Positions 7,616 through 13,586 of a stretch of 16,786 nucleotides of DNA are shown here, one piece after another. The notes under the pieces are model-generated. The model worked only from the letters and a program-made list of their open reading frames with translations, did not search any database and was not told where the DNA came from. Position 1 is the stretch's first letter. Each line of letters opens with the position of its first letter. This DNA is from Pseudomonadota bacterium (GTDB lineage Bacteria > Pseudomonadota > Gammaproteobacteria > Xanthomonadales > Xanthomonadaceae): the NCBI GenBank assembly GCA_023430045.1, contig JAEZCF010000041.1, positions 1 through 16,786 on the forward strand, read 5' to 3'. Both the position numbers and the translations under genes were made by a program.

Positions 7616-8944
7616 TCAGTCCTGCAGGCTGGGCGCACGGCTGGCGCAGTGATCGACATAGGTCCTGATGCGCTCGAAACCATCGCTGCCAAACCAGAAG
7701 ACCTTCCAGGCTCCCTGCTTGTAGCAGCCATCGGATTCGGCGTAGTAGAAGTGGTTGATCGGATTTCCGTTGCGCGAACGCCAGAACAGCTGCGGGGTTT
7801 CATCCAGCATGACATTCCACACAGCCCGGCCCAGGCCTTCGCCCTGCGCATCGTCGAGCACCGCGAACTTGTCCAGGTACACGCCTTCCGCTTCATCGGT
7901 GAGGATCACCGCCGTGCGGTAGTTCTCGCTGACGTAGGCGCGCAGCAGACGGGTCCGTTCGAAATAATCCGCCACCAGCGTGCGCCCGAAACTGGATTCG
8001 ATCAGACCCTTCAGCCGCGGCAGATCCAGCTCATCCCACGAGGTCGCACGCAGCACCTTCTCACCCCGCCGCACCAGGGTGCCCGACCCCTTGTGGGTGA
8101 ACAGTTCCTTGGCAAGATCGGCCGGCCGGGTGATCGACACCGACGACTCCAGCGGCAGGCGGTCCAGCAGATCCTTGATCTGCTCGATCTTCACTTTCAT
8201 GCCACCGTGGATCCACGGCTGGGTCATCAGGTGGTCGTATTCGGTGGACAGGTTGATCGAATCGATCACGCTGCCCTCCTCGTCCAGCAGGCCGCCGGTG
8301 CCGGTGAGGAAGATGATCTTGTACGGCTGCAGCTCCTGCACCAGCTCGTTGGCGGCGAAATCGGCGTTGACGTTGAGGATCTGGCCGCTACGGGTTTCAC
8401 CCAGGCTGGTGATGACCGGAATCGAACCGGCACGCAGGCTGGCTTCGATCGGCGCCAGGTTCACCTTCTTCACCTCGCCGACCAGACCGTAGGTCGCCTG
8501 GTCCATGTATTCGGCCTCGAACACGCCACCGGTGATCGAGGTGGCGCGCGCACCGTTCTGCTGCAATGCCTCCACCAGCCGCAGGTTGGACTGCTGGAAG
8601 ACCTGCCGCACGATCGCCAGCGCTTCCGGCGAGGTCACGCGCAGGCCATTGACGGTCTGCTTCTCGATGCCGGCAGCCGACAGCTCCGCGTCCAGCTGCG
8701 GGCCGGCGCCATGCAGCACGATCGGGGTCAGGCCCACTTCCTGCAGGAACGACAGCGACGACGTCAGCGCTTCCAGGTCATCACGCAGCACCGCGCCGCC
8801 GACCTTCACGACCGCGAAGCGCTTGGCGTCCAGCTGCGAGAAACGCTTGAGGTACTGGCTGATCTCCTTCGCGCTGGCCATGCTGGAAAGCAGGCGCACG
8901 ATGGTCTGGCGGGTCTGGCGATGAGGCTGGAGGGCTGGGGACAT
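7616..8944 (-). CDS. argB: Bifunctional N-acetylglutamate kinase/synthase (ArgB-ArgA fusion)
   Basis: This 442-residue protein joins two activities. Residues about 1-285 form an amino acid kinase domain (KVGGAVL at 47-53, HGAGPQLD at 78-85, ILNVNADFAANELV, a GGMKVK segment) that phosphorylates N-acetylglutamate. Residues about 290-442 form the vertebrate-type acetyltransferase domain (LRAYVSENYRTAVILTD, DDAQGEGLGRAVW, LFWRSRNGNPINHFYYAESDG) that makes N-acetylglutamate from acetyl-CoA and glutamate. Such NAGK/NAGS fusions are known from Xanthomonas and Maricaulis and are usually arginine-inhibited. ATG 8944 was preferred. A TTG eight codons earlier and an ATG at 8881 are alternatives, and none has a strong ribosome-binding site. 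The gene follows argE' by 75 bases that contain a 9-bp hairpin. Confidence 0.94.
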   Translation of the reverse strand: MSPALQPHRQTRQTIVRLLSSMASAKEISQYLKRFSQLDAKRFAVVKVGGAVLRDDLEALTSSLSFLQEVGLTPIVLHGAGPQLDAELSAAGIEKQTVNGLRVTSPEALAIVRQVFQQSNLRLVEALQQNGARATSITGGVFEAEYMDQATYGLVGEVKKVNLAPIEASLRAGSIPVITSLGETRSGQILNVNADFAANELVQELQPYKIIFLTGTGGLLDEEGSVIDSINLSTEYDHLMTQPWIHGGMKVKIEQIKDLLDRLPLESSVSITRPADLAKELFTHKGSGTLVRRGEKVLRATSWDELDLPRLKGLIESSFGRTLVADYFERTRLLRAYVSENYRTAVILTDEAEGVYLDKFAVLDDAQGEGLGRAVWNVMLDETPQLFWRSRNGNPINHFYYAESDGCYKQGAWKVFWFGSDGFERIRTYVDHCASRAPSLQD

Positions 8945-8983
8945 TTCGGTTTCGTCACGGGCGGCCAAGGCCGCGTTGCAGGT

Positions 8984-9005
8984 CCGCCGTGCCGGGGCAT
9001 GGCGG
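8984..9005. other. Intercistronic hairpin between argE' and argB
   Basis: CCGCCGTGC (8984-8992) pairs with GCATGGCGG (8997-9005) across a CGGG loop, with one G:T pair. A second smaller hairpin, GCGGC/GCCGC, lies at 8961-8974. No T-tract follows on the - strand, so a role in mRNA stability or processing is likelier than termination. It lacks the GTAG head in the correct position for a SMAG element. Confidence 0.35.
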
Positions 9006-9019
9006 CGTTGTAGTACAGG

Positions 9020-10108
9020 TCAGGCGCCGGCGGCGATGATGCGATGCACGGCGTCGGCATAACGCTGCAGCTGCTCCAGCGTCACGAACTCATCGGCGGT
9101 ATGCGCCTGGGCGATGTCCCCCGGTCCGAATACCAGCGTGGTGTAGCCGGCGGCGGAGAACAGCGAGGCCTCGGTCCAGAAGTCCACCGCATTGCCGATC
9201 GGCAGGTCCAGGGCATCGGCGACGTCGCGTGCGAGCAGACGACGATCCTCGGCTTCGGCGATGTCGCCGGCCGGCAGGCTGGGCCCACGGAAGGTTTCGG
9301 TGAACACCGCCGCGTCCGGTTCGGCGAAGCCAGCGAAGGTCGCCAGCAGGGCATCGATATCCATCGACGGCAGCGGCCGGAACCCAAAACGCACCTCGGC
9401 CGCCGGCGCGATCATGTTCGCCTTGATGCCTCCCTCCACGCGACCGATGTTGAAGCGCAGTCCGGTCAGCCCACCAAAGCGTGCGGACGACAGCGACTCC
9501 ACATGGTCCAGCGCGCGGTTGCCCCAGCGCATGGCCTGGTGCAGCGCGCTGGCGGCGGCGTCCTGACGACCCGAGGCATGCCCGGCGCGACCGGCGAACT
9601 GCATCAGCACCGAACTGATGCCGCGATGGGCCAGCACCGCTTCACTCATCGTCGGCTCGGCCACCAGCACCGCTTCATACGGAATGCCACGGGCCAGGAA
9701 CGCCGCGATGCAGCGCGGATCATTGGCTTCCTCATCGCTGGAGAACAGGAACGCGGCATCGCCATCGCTGGCATTGGCCGCCGCCAGCAGCGCTGCTGCC
9801 GCGCCCTTGATATCGCATACGCCGAGGCCAACCACGCGGTCGTCCAGACGGCGCATCGCATGCGGATCGGCGCTCCAGTGCGGTGAATCCGGGACGGTAT
9901 CCAGGTGCACGTTGAACAGGTACTTCGGCGTACCGCGCACGGCATACAGGCTGACCGCGCCGGCACCGTGGTCGATCACCTCGACAGTGAAGCCAGGCAG
10001 CGTGTCGCGCAGGTAATCGAAAATCCCACCGGTGGTGATCGCACGCGGCGGGTTGCGGGTGTCGAAGGACACCAGCGCCTGCAGATGCGAGATCGTCTGT
10101 TCAAGCAT
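9020..10108 (-). CDS. argE: N-acetylcitrulline/N-acetylornithine deacetylase (ArgE')
   Basis: This is a 362-residue M20-family zinc hydrolase that removes the acetyl group in arginine synthesis. In the Xanthomonas-type pathway the substrate is N-acetylcitrulline, giving citrulline for ArgG. The presence of argF' and absence of an ornithine transcarbamylase here argue for that. Predicted metal ligands are His68 (in VHLDTVPD, with Asp70), Asp99 (GVCDIKG), Glu127 with the base Glu126 (SSDEEAND), Glu151 (VAEPT) and His336 (AHTADEF). A dimerisation domain with GRAGHASGRQDAA lies between them. ATG 10108 has AAGGA ten bases before it. The gap to argG is 117 bases, and to the next gene, argB, 75 bases. 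Citrulline- and ornithine-derived substrates cannot be told apart from the sequence alone. Confidence 0.92.
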   Translation of the reverse strand: MLEQTISHLQALVSFDTRNPPRAITTGGIFDYLRDTLPGFTVEVIDHGAGAVSLYAVRGTPKYLFNVHLDTVPDSPHWSADPHAMRRLDDRVVGLGVCDIKGAAAALLAAANASDGDAAFLFSSDEEANDPRCIAAFLARGIPYEAVLVAEPTMSEAVLAHRGISSVLMQFAGRAGHASGRQDAAASALHQAMRWGNRALDHVESLSSARFGGLTGLRFNIGRVEGGIKANMIAPAAEVRFGFRPLPSMDIDALLATFAGFAEPDAAVFTETFRGPSLPAGDIAEAEDRRLLARDVADALDLPIGNAVDFWTEASLFSAAGYTTLVFGPGDIAQAHTADEFVTLEQLQRYADAVHRIIAAGA

Positions 10109-10152
10109 GAATCAAAGATCCTTCAGTACGACATGTACCCGGCTGGAGGAGA

Positions 10153-10189
10153 GCCCCCTTGATGTTCAAGGGGGCGCGCCAACGGCGCG
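10153..10189. other. Twin hairpins in the argG-argE' gap
   Basis: There are two adjacent perfect palindromes. GCCCCCTTGA (10153-10162) pairs with TCAAGGGGGC (10166-10175) across a TGT loop, and overlapping its end CGCGCC (10175-10180) pairs with GGCGCG (10184-10189) across AAC. No T-run follows on either strand. In the - strand transcript they stand between the argG stop and the argE' ribosome-binding site. Confidence 0.6.
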
Positions 10190-10215
10190 GGGATCAGGTG
10201 GAATGCGTGGACGCG

Positions 10216-10249
10216 TACGCGCAGGTCAACCGCGGTTGACCTGCGCGTA
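10216..10249. repeat. Perfect 34-bp palindrome spanning the argG stop
   Basis: TACGCGCAGGTCAACCG (10216-10232) is followed at once by its exact reverse complement (10233-10249). On the - strand the first half encodes the argG C-terminal residues YAQVNRG, with the TGA stop just past the centre, and the second half is the immediate 3' flank. RNA would form a long stem with the stop codon near its tip. No T-tract follows, so a standard intrinsic terminator is not supported. Confidence 0.9.
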
Positions 10250-11422
10250 AAGCGTCGAGCTCATGCCAAACAGCTTGATGAAACCTTCGGCCTCCTCCAC
10301 GCCCCAGTCGGCCGACTGCGCATAGGTGGCGCCCTTGGTGTTGAGCAGGTGCGGCGACTTCACGGCCACCGCATCCACGCGGCCACCGCGGGTTTCCAGC
10401 ACCACTTCACCATTCACCTTGGCCTGCGAGGACTTCAGGAAGGCCTCGATGTCGGTCTTCAGCGGGTCGTGGTAGAAGCCTTCATACACCAGCTCCACCC
10501 ACTTGCGCGCCACGTCCGGCTTGAAACGGTTCTGCTGCTTGGTGAGCACCGCATCTTCCAGTGCGCGGTGCGCGGCCAGCAGCGACACCAGGCCGGGCGC
10601 CTCGAACACGATGCGGCCCTTCAGGCCGATCACGGTGTCGCCGGTGTACACGCCACGGCCGACGCCGTACGGGGCGAACAGCGCGTTGAGCTGGGCCAGG
10701 ATCTGCTCACCCGGCAATGCCTTGCCGTTGAGTTCAACAGCTTCGCCTTCGACGAACTTCAGGGTGACGGTCAGCGTCTGTTCCGGCCACTCGCTGCGCG
10801 GCGAGCACCAGCCACGGGCGCCCTCGCCCGGGGCTTCCCAGCGGTCGATCTCGCCACCGGACATGGTCACGCCCAGCAGGTTCTCGTTGATGGTGTAGGC
10901 CTGCTGCTTGGCACGCACGCCGAAGCCACGCTCTTCCAGGTACTTCTGCTCGTAGGCACGGGTCTGGGTGTGTTCCTTCTGGATTTCGCGGATCGGCGCG
11001 ATGATCTGGTAGTCACCCAGGGCCTTCACGGCCAGGTCGAAGCGGACCTGGTCGTTGCCCATGCCGGTGCAACCGTGGGCGATGATGTTGGTGCCCAGTT
11101 CGGCGGCACGCTTCAGCGCGGCATCGACGATCAGGTAGCGGTCGGACACCAGCAGCGGGTACTGGCCCTGGTAGCCTTCGCCGGCCCACACGAACGGCTT
11201 GACGAAGCCTTCCCAGATGGCCGGGCCACCGTTGACGGTGACATGGCTGGTCACGCCCAGTTCGGCAGCGCGCTTTTCGATGAAATCGCGCTCTTCATCA
11301 TCCACGCCGCCGGTGTCGGCGAACACGGTGTGCACGTTGTAGCCGCGCTCCTGCAGGTACGGCACGCAGAAGCTGGTATCAAGGCCGCCGGAGAAGGCGA
11401 GGACGACGTCTTTGTTGCTCAT
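10226..11422 (-). CDS. argG: Argininosuccinate synthase (ArgG)
   Basis: ArgG joins citrulline and aspartate with ATP to give argininosuccinate. The 398-residue length fits the shorter bacterial class. AFSGGLDTS (9-17) is the ATP pyrophosphatase loop, and HGCTGMGNDQVRF carries the citrulline/aspartate-binding GNDQ-R-F stretch. YTINENLLG and SPHLLNTKG are other conserved blocks. ATG 11422 follows the argF' stop after 64 bases that contain a SMAG-type REP element. The ribosome-binding site is poor (only GAGA about ten bases upstream), which is unusual for a highly needed enzyme. The C-terminal codons form half of a perfect 34-bp palindrome. In this pathway its citrulline comes from ArgE' rather than directly from an ornithine transcarbamylase. 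Confidence 0.96.
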   Translation of the reverse strand: MSNKDVVLAFSGGLDTSFCVPYLQERGYNVHTVFADTGGVDDEERDFIEKRAAELGVTSHVTVNGGPAIWEGFVKPFVWAGEGYQGQYPLLVSDRYLIVDAALKRAAELGTNIIAHGCTGMGNDQVRFDLAVKALGDYQIIAPIREIQKEHTQTRAYEQKYLEERGFGVRAKQQAYTINENLLGVTMSGGEIDRWEAPGEGARGWCSPRSEWPEQTLTVTLKFVEGEAVELNGKALPGEQILAQLNALFAPYGVGRGVYTGDTVIGLKGRIVFEAPGLVSLLAAHRALEDAVLTKQQNRFKPDVARKWVELVYEGFYHDPLKTDIEAFLKSSQAKVNGEVVLETRGGRVDAVAVKSPHLLNTKGATYAQSADWGVEEAEGFIKLFGMSSTLYAQVNRG

Positions 11423-11436
11423 GGGGGTCTGATCTC

Positions 11437-11459
11437 GTAGCGCCGGACTCTGCCCGGCG
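11437..11459 (+). repeat. SMAG-type REP element between argF' and argG
   Basis: A GTAG head (11437-11440) is followed by imperfect palindrome arms around a TCT loop, closely like the copies at 1934-2028. It lies inside the operon, 15 bases before the argG start codon on the - strand, so the hairpin would sit immediately upstream of the argG initiation region. Confidence 0.8.
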
Positions 11460-11486
11460 GTGGGCAAATGGAAAATCAACAGAAAC

Positions 11487-12497
11487 TCAACGGCCAGCCA
11501 GTGCCGCCATCACCGCCTTCTGCACATGCAGGCGGTTCTCCGCCTCGTTGATGGCGATGCACTGCGGCGAATCCATCACGCCGTCAGTCGCCTTCACGTT
11601 CCGCCGCAGCGGCAGGCAGTGGCTGAACACACCGTTGTTGGTCAGCGCCATCTTCCGCTCGTCGACGATGAAGTGCTTGAACTGGTCGCGGATCGGCTTT
11701 TCCGGCTCCCAGTTGCCGAAGAACGGCAGCGCGCCCCAGCTCTTGGCGTAGACCACATCGGCACCGGCGTAGGCGCTTTCGATATCGTGACTGACCTGCA
11801 GCGAGCCACCGTTCTCGGCCACGTTCTGTTCGGCCCAGCCCATGTAGCGCTCATCCAGAATGTAATCGGCCGTGGGACACAGCAGGGTCACGTCCATGCC
11901 CATGCGGGTGGCGATCGTCAGCGCGGAATTGGCCACCGCGGTGTTCAGCGGCTTCGGGTGATAGGTCCAGGTCAGCACGTACTTTTTCCCGCGCAGGTCC
12001 TGGGTACCGAAATGTTCCTGCAGCGCCATCGCATGGGCCAGTTCCTGGCACGGATGGGTGATGGTTTCCATGTTGATCACCGGCACCGGAGAGTACTTCG
12101 CGAAGCTCTTCAGCACCGTGTCTTCGCGGTCGTGCGTCCAGTCGACGAACTTCGGAAACGCACGCACCGCGATCATGTCGCAGTATCGGCCAAGCACCCG
12201 GGCCACCTCGGCGATGTGCTCCTCGGTGTCGCCGTCCATCACCGTACCGAGGTTGAATTCGATCGGCCACGCATCCTTGCCCGGCTGCAGGACGACCGCG
12301 TGCGCACCCAGCTGGAAGGCGCCCAGCTCGAAGCTGGTGCGGGTACGCATGGACGGGTTGAAGAACACCAGCGCGATCGACTTGCCCTTGAGCTGGTCGC
12401 CGATCTTGTTGCGCTTGAACAGTGCGGCCTGGGTCAGCAGCGCATCGAGTTCGCTGCGACTCCAGTCCTGGGTGTTCAGGAAGTGCTTGAGGGACAT
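11487..12497 (-). CDS. argF': N-acetyl-L-ornithine transcarbamylase (ArgF')
   Basis: This enzyme transfers the carbamoyl group from carbamoyl phosphate to N-acetylornithine, giving N-acetylcitrulline. It has 336 residues in a transcarbamylase fold. SMRTRTSFE (49-57) binds carbamoyl phosphate, HPCQ (148-151) is the second phosphate/carbonyl site, and HCLP (293-296) the ornithine-side loop. Glu92 in DGDTEEH is present; in the Xanthomonas enzyme this residue sets N-acetylornithine preference over N-succinylornithine. Lys302, reported to be carboxylated there, is also present. These residues separate it from normal ornithine transcarbamylase. ATG 12497 has AAGGA six bases before it. It is the first gene of the long operon and lies 144 bases after a terminator-like hairpin that may be an attenuator. 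Confidence 0.95.
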   Translation of the reverse strand: MSLKHFLNTQDWSRSELDALLTQAALFKRNKIGDQLKGKSIALVFFNPSMRTRTSFELGAFQLGAHAVVLQPGKDAWPIEFNLGTVMDGDTEEHIAEVARVLGRYCDMIAVRAFPKFVDWTHDREDTVLKSFAKYSPVPVINMETITHPCQELAHAMALQEHFGTQDLRGKKYVLTWTYHPKPLNTAVANSALTIATRMGMDVTLLCPTADYILDERYMGWAEQNVAENGGSLQVSHDIESAYAGADVVYAKSWGALPFFGNWEPEKPIRDQFKHFIVDERKMALTNNGVFSHCLPLRRNVKATDGVMDSPQCIAINEAENRLHVQKAVMAALAGR

Positions 12498-12640
12498 CTT
12501 CGATCCTTGCAGGGGTGGCGCCGGCAGCTCGGGGCGTTCGGTGCACGAGGGTTGGGAATGGGCTGCGGAGAGCAGGTCGGGCGTTCGGGAAAACAAGGGA
12601 TCAGGTTTCCAGGAGTGCGTGCTTCCATGCCACGAAAACG

Positions 12641-12670
12641 AAAAAACCCAGCCGGAGGGCTGGGTTTTTT
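12641..12670. terminator. Perfect bidirectional terminator hairpin upstream of argF'
   Basis: AAAAAACCCAGCC (12641-12653) and GGCTGGGTTTTTT (12658-12670) are perfectly complementary across a four-base GGAG loop, and each strand reads the stem followed by six T. On the - strand it could end transcription of the secreted-protein gene or attenuate entry into argF'. On the + strand no gene needs it. Confidence 0.85.
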
Positions 12671-12797
12671 CCGAACGGACAGCACGACGCCCCGGTCACC
12701 CAGCGAATATGTGGGATTCCGGTCGGCGGGCACGCGACGTCATGCCGGTGGCCTGGCGGGCGGCGCTGGTATCGTGCTGGAAGTCGGTAGCGTTCAT
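12641..12797 (-). promoter_or_regulatory. Candidate transcription attenuator / leader of argF'
   Basis: On the - strand a 33-codon ORF (ATG 12797, TGA 12696) ends TSRARRPESHIFAG, with four arginine codons in total, three of them in the RARR cluster. Its last two codons and the first base of the stop (GCTGGGT, 12704-12698) are perfectly complementary to ACCCAGC in the 5' arm of the terminator (12665-12659). A ribosome stalled at the arginine codons would leave this segment free to disrupt the terminator; one reaching the stop would cover it. Weak points are a missing well-spaced ribosome-binding site, no clear promoter, and only seven pairs in the antiterminator. Confidence 0.33.
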
Positions 12798-12854
12798 TTC
12801 CGCCCATGGTGGCATGGGCAATGGTGCGGTGCAAGAGGCACGGACAGCCGGATG

Positions 12855-13433
12855 TCAGGGTTTGCCGGTGGCACCCTGCTCGGCCCCCATCCACGGGGTG
12901 ATCGACACCCGGATCTTCAGGCGGTTGCCTGGATCTTCCGGGAGGCGCGAACGGTACTTGGTGCCCTTGTAGACGTAGTCCACGTCATAGGCGATGGGAC
13001 GGCGGAACTCACGCCCCACCGGCACGATGCGGCAGTCGCGGGTAAGCATGGGCCCGTTGCTGGTCGGTGCCTCCGCCGGCACGGCGGGCATGGCGTCAGG
13101 GTTCTGGTCGTTCGATCTGAACACCGAACGGACCGAATCCCAGAAGCGGCCGAAACGTCCTTTTTCCTCCACCGGTTCTTCGCCCGTGACGTTCACCGGC
13201 GCCAGCGTGCGGGTCGTCACCGGCTCGCAGTGCTCCTCGGTGCGCGTTGCGCGCAGCGTCTGGAACACCGGCTCGACATTGAGCACCTGCGCGTAATCGA
13301 ACTTGAGGTTCTCCACGATCACCACCCGGTTGCGCGGCTCGCCATCCTCGGACTGCGCCATGGCGGGCCCGGCCAGCACACAGGCCAGCACGGACGGGAG
13401 GAGGGTTCTGATCGGCAGCGGGTTGGAAGGCAC
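12855..13433 (-). CDS. Secreted protein of unknown function
   Basis: This gene encodes a 192-residue protein with an N-terminal signal peptide: R9, a hydrophobic core LLPSVLACVLAG, and a likely cut after AMA at about residue 26. The mature part has two cysteines (Cys69, Cys134) that may form a disulfide. A charged linker, EEKGRFGRFWDSVRSVF, stands mid-protein. The C-terminal block, AYDVDYVYKGTKYRSRLPEDPGN to RVSITP, looks like the end domain of outer-membrane glycine-zipper (17-kDa antigen-like) proteins, but no glycine zipper is visible. The start is a GTG forced by an upstream in-frame stop. No ribosome-binding site precedes it, and a possible TTGGTG-N16-TATAGC promoter is so close that the mRNA may be nearly leaderless. 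It is divergent from cysS. Confidence 0.75.
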   Translation of the reverse strand: MPSNPLPIRTLLPSVLACVLAGPAMAQSEDGEPRNRVVIVENLKFDYAQVLNVEPVFQTLRATRTEEHCEPVTTRTLAPVNVTGEEPVEEKGRFGRFWDSVRSVFRSNDQNPDAMPAVPAEAPTSNGPMLTRDCRIVPVGREFRRPIAYDVDYVYKGTKYRSRLPEDPGNRLKIRVSITPWMGAEQGATGKP

Positions 13434-13552
13434 GGCTATAGTTTAGGCAGGACGGGCACCAAAGGCCTGAACCTTACCCGTCCGCCGCGTGTCCGGCCAG
13501 CCCACCGCCACCGGGCCGGCTGCCGCCGGTACTCCCCCGCGCCATGCGGCGC

Positions 13553-13558
13553 TAGAAT
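13553..13558 (+). promoter_or_regulatory. Possible -10 element for cysS
   Basis: TAGAAT lies 29 bases before the cysS ATG in the 153-base divergent gap. The -35 region at 17 bases (TACTCC) is poor. It is the only AT-rich hexamer in place before the gene. Confidence 0.4.
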
Positions 13559-13586
13559 CACTGGCTTGTCCCCCAGCGCCCACGCC

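Larger units (their letters stand above)
12498..12854 (-). other. argF' upstream region
   Basis: This 357-base stretch lies between the start of argF' and the stop of the small secreted-protein gene. It holds the terminator-like hairpin (12641-12670) and a 33-codon ORF (12696-12797). No AT-rich ArgR-type operator and no convincing -35/-10 pair were found on the - strand, neither between the hairpin and argF' nor upstream of it. A TTGCAC at 12834-12829 has no good partner hexamer. Longer open frames across it are not protein-like. Confidence 0.5.

Noticed and set aside
8945..8968. TTG start extending the NAGK/NAGS fusion by eight codons.
   Set aside because: TTG is rare and the added residues lack support; the ATG at 8944 gives a family-like start, though no ribosome-binding site is strong.
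7016..9013. 665-codon + strand open frame opposite the GNAT and argB/A genes.
   Set aside because: It spans two well-supported genes on the other strand and shows no domain-like sequence.
10216..10249. Intrinsic terminator after argG.
   Set aside because: The palindrome is perfect but no T-tract follows on either strand, and the operon genes continue downstream.
10349..11440. 363-codon open frame on the + strand antisense to argG.
   Set aside because: Composition is that of a shadow frame (many His, Gln, Arg), with no ribosome-binding site or recognisable motif, opposite a clear argG.
13380..13433. Lipoprotein signal in the secreted protein (Cys18).
   Set aside because: The sequence before the cysteine (VLA) does not fit a lipobox well, and a standard cleavage site AMA-Q lies a few residues later.
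11460..13586. Some 700 in-frame codons upstream of cysS on the + strand.
   Set aside because: The stretch is antisense to argF' and the secreted-protein gene and crosses a terminator hairpin; absence of stops reflects high GC content.
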